62,500 nucleotides of DNA from Glandiceps talaboti (taxonomy: Eukaryota; Hemichordata; Enteropneusta; Spengelidae), in assembly GCF_964340395.1 (NCBI RefSeq), contig NC_135557.1:9645460-9707959 (forward strand), given 5' to 3'. Made by a program: the position numbers and the translations under genes. The stretch's first letter is position 1; every line of letters begins with the position of its first letter. The notes beneath the pieces were generated by a model. It did not search any database, was not told the origin of the DNA, and was given only the letters and a program-made list of their open reading frames with translations. Shown in pieces: positions 60,094-62,500 of the stretch.

Positions 60094-62141
60094 ACAATAT
60101 ATTTTTTCTAGGCCTCGTGTTAGAAGATCGAAATAGAATTATTGGAGCTTGACTTATTCTCACGCGGGCAAACACTAATTTGTTTTTGAAGAAAAAGCAG
60201 AAGCAAATGTGCTGACTAATCTAATTAAATTCGAATGATTTGTATTCTTATGGTGAGGTTCTTTTTTTTTCAGGTTTAGACGTTTAATCAAAGATAGAAT
60301 GCAATTAATACGAAGACATTTTATCCTTTAGAAGACCATGATTTGTTAAATAAAACATTTAAAATATTGCTTTTCTTTTCTTCTGATTTCTCTGTTTGTG
60401 TGGTTCTAGTTTTATACCAACCTGTATAAGGTATCTTTTATACCACTGTGGTTCACTTATACCGAAGAATATGTTTATATGCAAGATGCCATCCAAAACC
60501 AAAACTTGACCGTTAATTCCTTCTCGTTCATTATCTCGATGTGGCCATTAATCCCCACTGTTAGTAACTTTTGTAAGAATTAATTATTTATATTTTAACT
60601 GTATTTATTTTCTTGCACTAAACTCAACATAACTCATGTACTTTTTTTTTACCTTTTTTTCATTATAACTAAGTGTATTTCTAATGAACAATAGTCAGTC
60701 ATTGACATAGAAAATGTACTACACTGAGATTTTATCTCATTTTCGAGGGATACGTTTTGTTACCTTTCTAATTTAGTTTAATAAAGTCTTGAAAAGTTAT
60801 CTTACTGTGTTTGTGATTGTATTTTATAGCTAAAGGAATAAATCAATGGATGGATGATTCATCTCTGTAATGAGCGCCTTCCGAATATAATTCTTCTCTA
60901 CCACTTTGGTAATACCATGATTTGGCCAATACTACAATGAATAATACACACTTGTTGACACTCTACGCTCGTGCACATATTATTTCTGTATTCGTCGAGA
61001 AAAATCATGACATTTCCTTTGCATTGCCATTAACTACATGGACACATAGATTACACACTGACACGTCTTCAATTTGTCAATACCACTTTCCAAGAGGTGG
61101 TTTATTGCTATATTATTATACCGGTATAATGCAAATCAAATTTTCAACGAAATTATAAACAAGAACAAGTAAACAAAAATGTAGTTTGAGGTGGTAAATT
61201 AAAGTGCTGGTATACATCGGTATTTCAATACGAGTCGCTATACCAGTATTTTTTGGCTAAATGTAGACAAATATTGGGGAATAATATAATTATATCTCTT
61301 CAAACATGTTTATGAAGAAGTGGGAAAAATACAGGCGATATTCCTCATATTTGGAGCACCATGGAACCAGTGCAGTATACACATACAGGTTCTTATGACG
61401 TAGAATGGCCAGTGTATATAATCCATATTTTCTGTTCAAAGAAAATAACTTCTGCATGCTACGTATATTATGAGGCGTGGCATAAATTTTAACATGACAA
61501 ACCAATCAACTTGTGTTACACAGACACTTGACAAAACCAATGCTAACAAAGGTTAACGAGCCATGGATTTTCCACGTAAGTATTACATCAATACATCAAG
61601 GTATTACAATAGTTGACGTACGTAATCAATCCAGTATACTTCTCTTTTCAAATAGGTTCCGGTTTTCAATTCCATGGCGTTTCACTTCCCTCCTTATTCA
61701 ACACGACGTTCATCTGAACAATGTATTCACCTTGTCAACGTAAAAGCATTTAATTGCACATTTAACTGTTTTAATATTGGAAATGTACTGTGTTACCACT
61801 GTCTTAAAAAAATGGATGACTTGTTTGTTTTTCCTGGTAGATTTGCGACATTACGAGCTAAAACAGAAATAAGAAACAAATGCATCTTAATCTTGACAGT
61901 TCAGGTTTGACGCAAAGTCATTAAAATGTGTTATATATTATAACGTCATTACATGAAGATGACAACAAATGCATTTTAATCAACCTTGTGTGTCGTGCAT
62001 AATTATTAATATAATTATATGAACGCTTTAAATGAACACGAAAAATGCACTTTATATAATTAAATATCATGAAAAATAACCAAAGCAATACCAAAATTTC
62101 CGTAAATTTCACAAATTCGGTGTAAACGCAATTTACTTAAC

Positions 62142-62145
<4 letters not shown>

Positions 62146-62213
<68 letters not shown>
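62146..62213 (+). repeat. (AT)n microsatellite
   Basis: About 34 AT units. Confidence 0.95.
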
Positions 62214-62214
<1 letters not shown>

Positions 62215-62385
62215 GCATGTGAATGTAAGTGTCTCGCTGAAGAGAACAGTGTTCGCTGCAAATATTCGTAGCAGAGCATTATTGACTTAACTGACGACTT
62301 ATTACATCCTTATTCTTTTGAATTAAGTATATATATATTATAAGTTATGATATTTGAGAATATCTATCTATATATATATATATGC

Positions 62386-62386
62386 G

Positions 62387-62441
<55 letters not shown>

Positions 62442-62448
62442 GTGTGTG

Positions 62449-62500
<52 letters not shown>
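62386..62500 (+). repeat. (GTCT)n then (AT)n microsatellite, runs to window end
   Basis: (GTCT)13 at about 62388-62440, a short GT bridge, then (AT)n from 62453 to the window edge. Confidence 0.95.

Larger units (their letters stand above)
58961..62500. other. Intergenic, no gene recognised
   Basis: AT-rich, with poly(T)/poly(G) runs near 59160-59190, a MITE-like element (59760-60093) and microsatellites near the end of the window. Open frames near 61300-61900 are short, overlap on both strands and show no domain. Confidence 0.45.

Noticed and set aside
61290-61910. Possible exons of a downstream gene
   Set aside because: The frames are short, overlap on opposite strands, lack domain motifs and have no consistent splice phasing.

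Overview
This window is from the nuclear genome of an AT-rich, microsatellite-laden metazoan. GT-AG introns, a eukaryotic tRNA-Gly with pol III signals, AATAAA sites, a polycystin-1 family gene, immunoglobulin domains and the repeat landscape all fit a marine invertebrate, with a hemichordate-like deuterostome as a guess. The sequence alone does not fix the phylum.

Region 1 (about 1-16,330, + strand) holds the 3' part of a large polycystin-1-like gene. Thirteen exons (572-15650) join in one uninterrupted frame of 1,325 residues. They cover the end of a PLAT domain, all eleven expected membrane segments, the polycystin extracellular (TOP) domain, the S1-S6 channel-like module and a cytoplasmic tail. 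The upstream exons (GPS, REJ or PKD ectodomain) lie before the window. The introns carry an antisense tRNA-Gly(GCC), a TTAA-flanked MITE, fold-back elements and a minisatellite grown out of a splice donor.

Region 2 (about 17,000-40,500, - strand) is a head-to-tail array of intronless SLC35G1-like (EamA/DMT superfamily) transporter genes. Copies A (19308-20396), B (22327-23430) and C (28797-29900) are intact. Copy D (39322-40411) is frameshifted and probably a pseudogene. B and C sit in a recent segmental duplication of about 3 kb. A and D form an older pair whose shared block includes a (CT)n tract. Related flanking sequences recur between the genes, so the array appears to evolve by repeated duplication and decay.

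Region 3 (about 40,600-47,280) has no gene I can support. It holds large compound microsatellites, a tandemly duplicated block of about 650 bp and small dispersed repeats.

Region 4 (47,297-58,950, + strand) is a five-exon gene behind a TATA box. It encodes a predicted secreted protein of 420 residues: signal peptide, an aberrant Ig-like domain, a V-type Ig domain, a second Ig domain, and a short CxC plus polybasic tail (18 Lys/Arg in 26 residues). I do not recognise this architecture, and it is the best candidate here for something undescribed. Its large second intron holds an inverted copy of the 1-kb block beside SLC35G copy D.

Region 5 (58,950-62,500) has a MITE-like element and microsatellites but no recognisable gene. 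No reverse transcriptase, transposase, CRISPR array or prokaryotic feature was seen.
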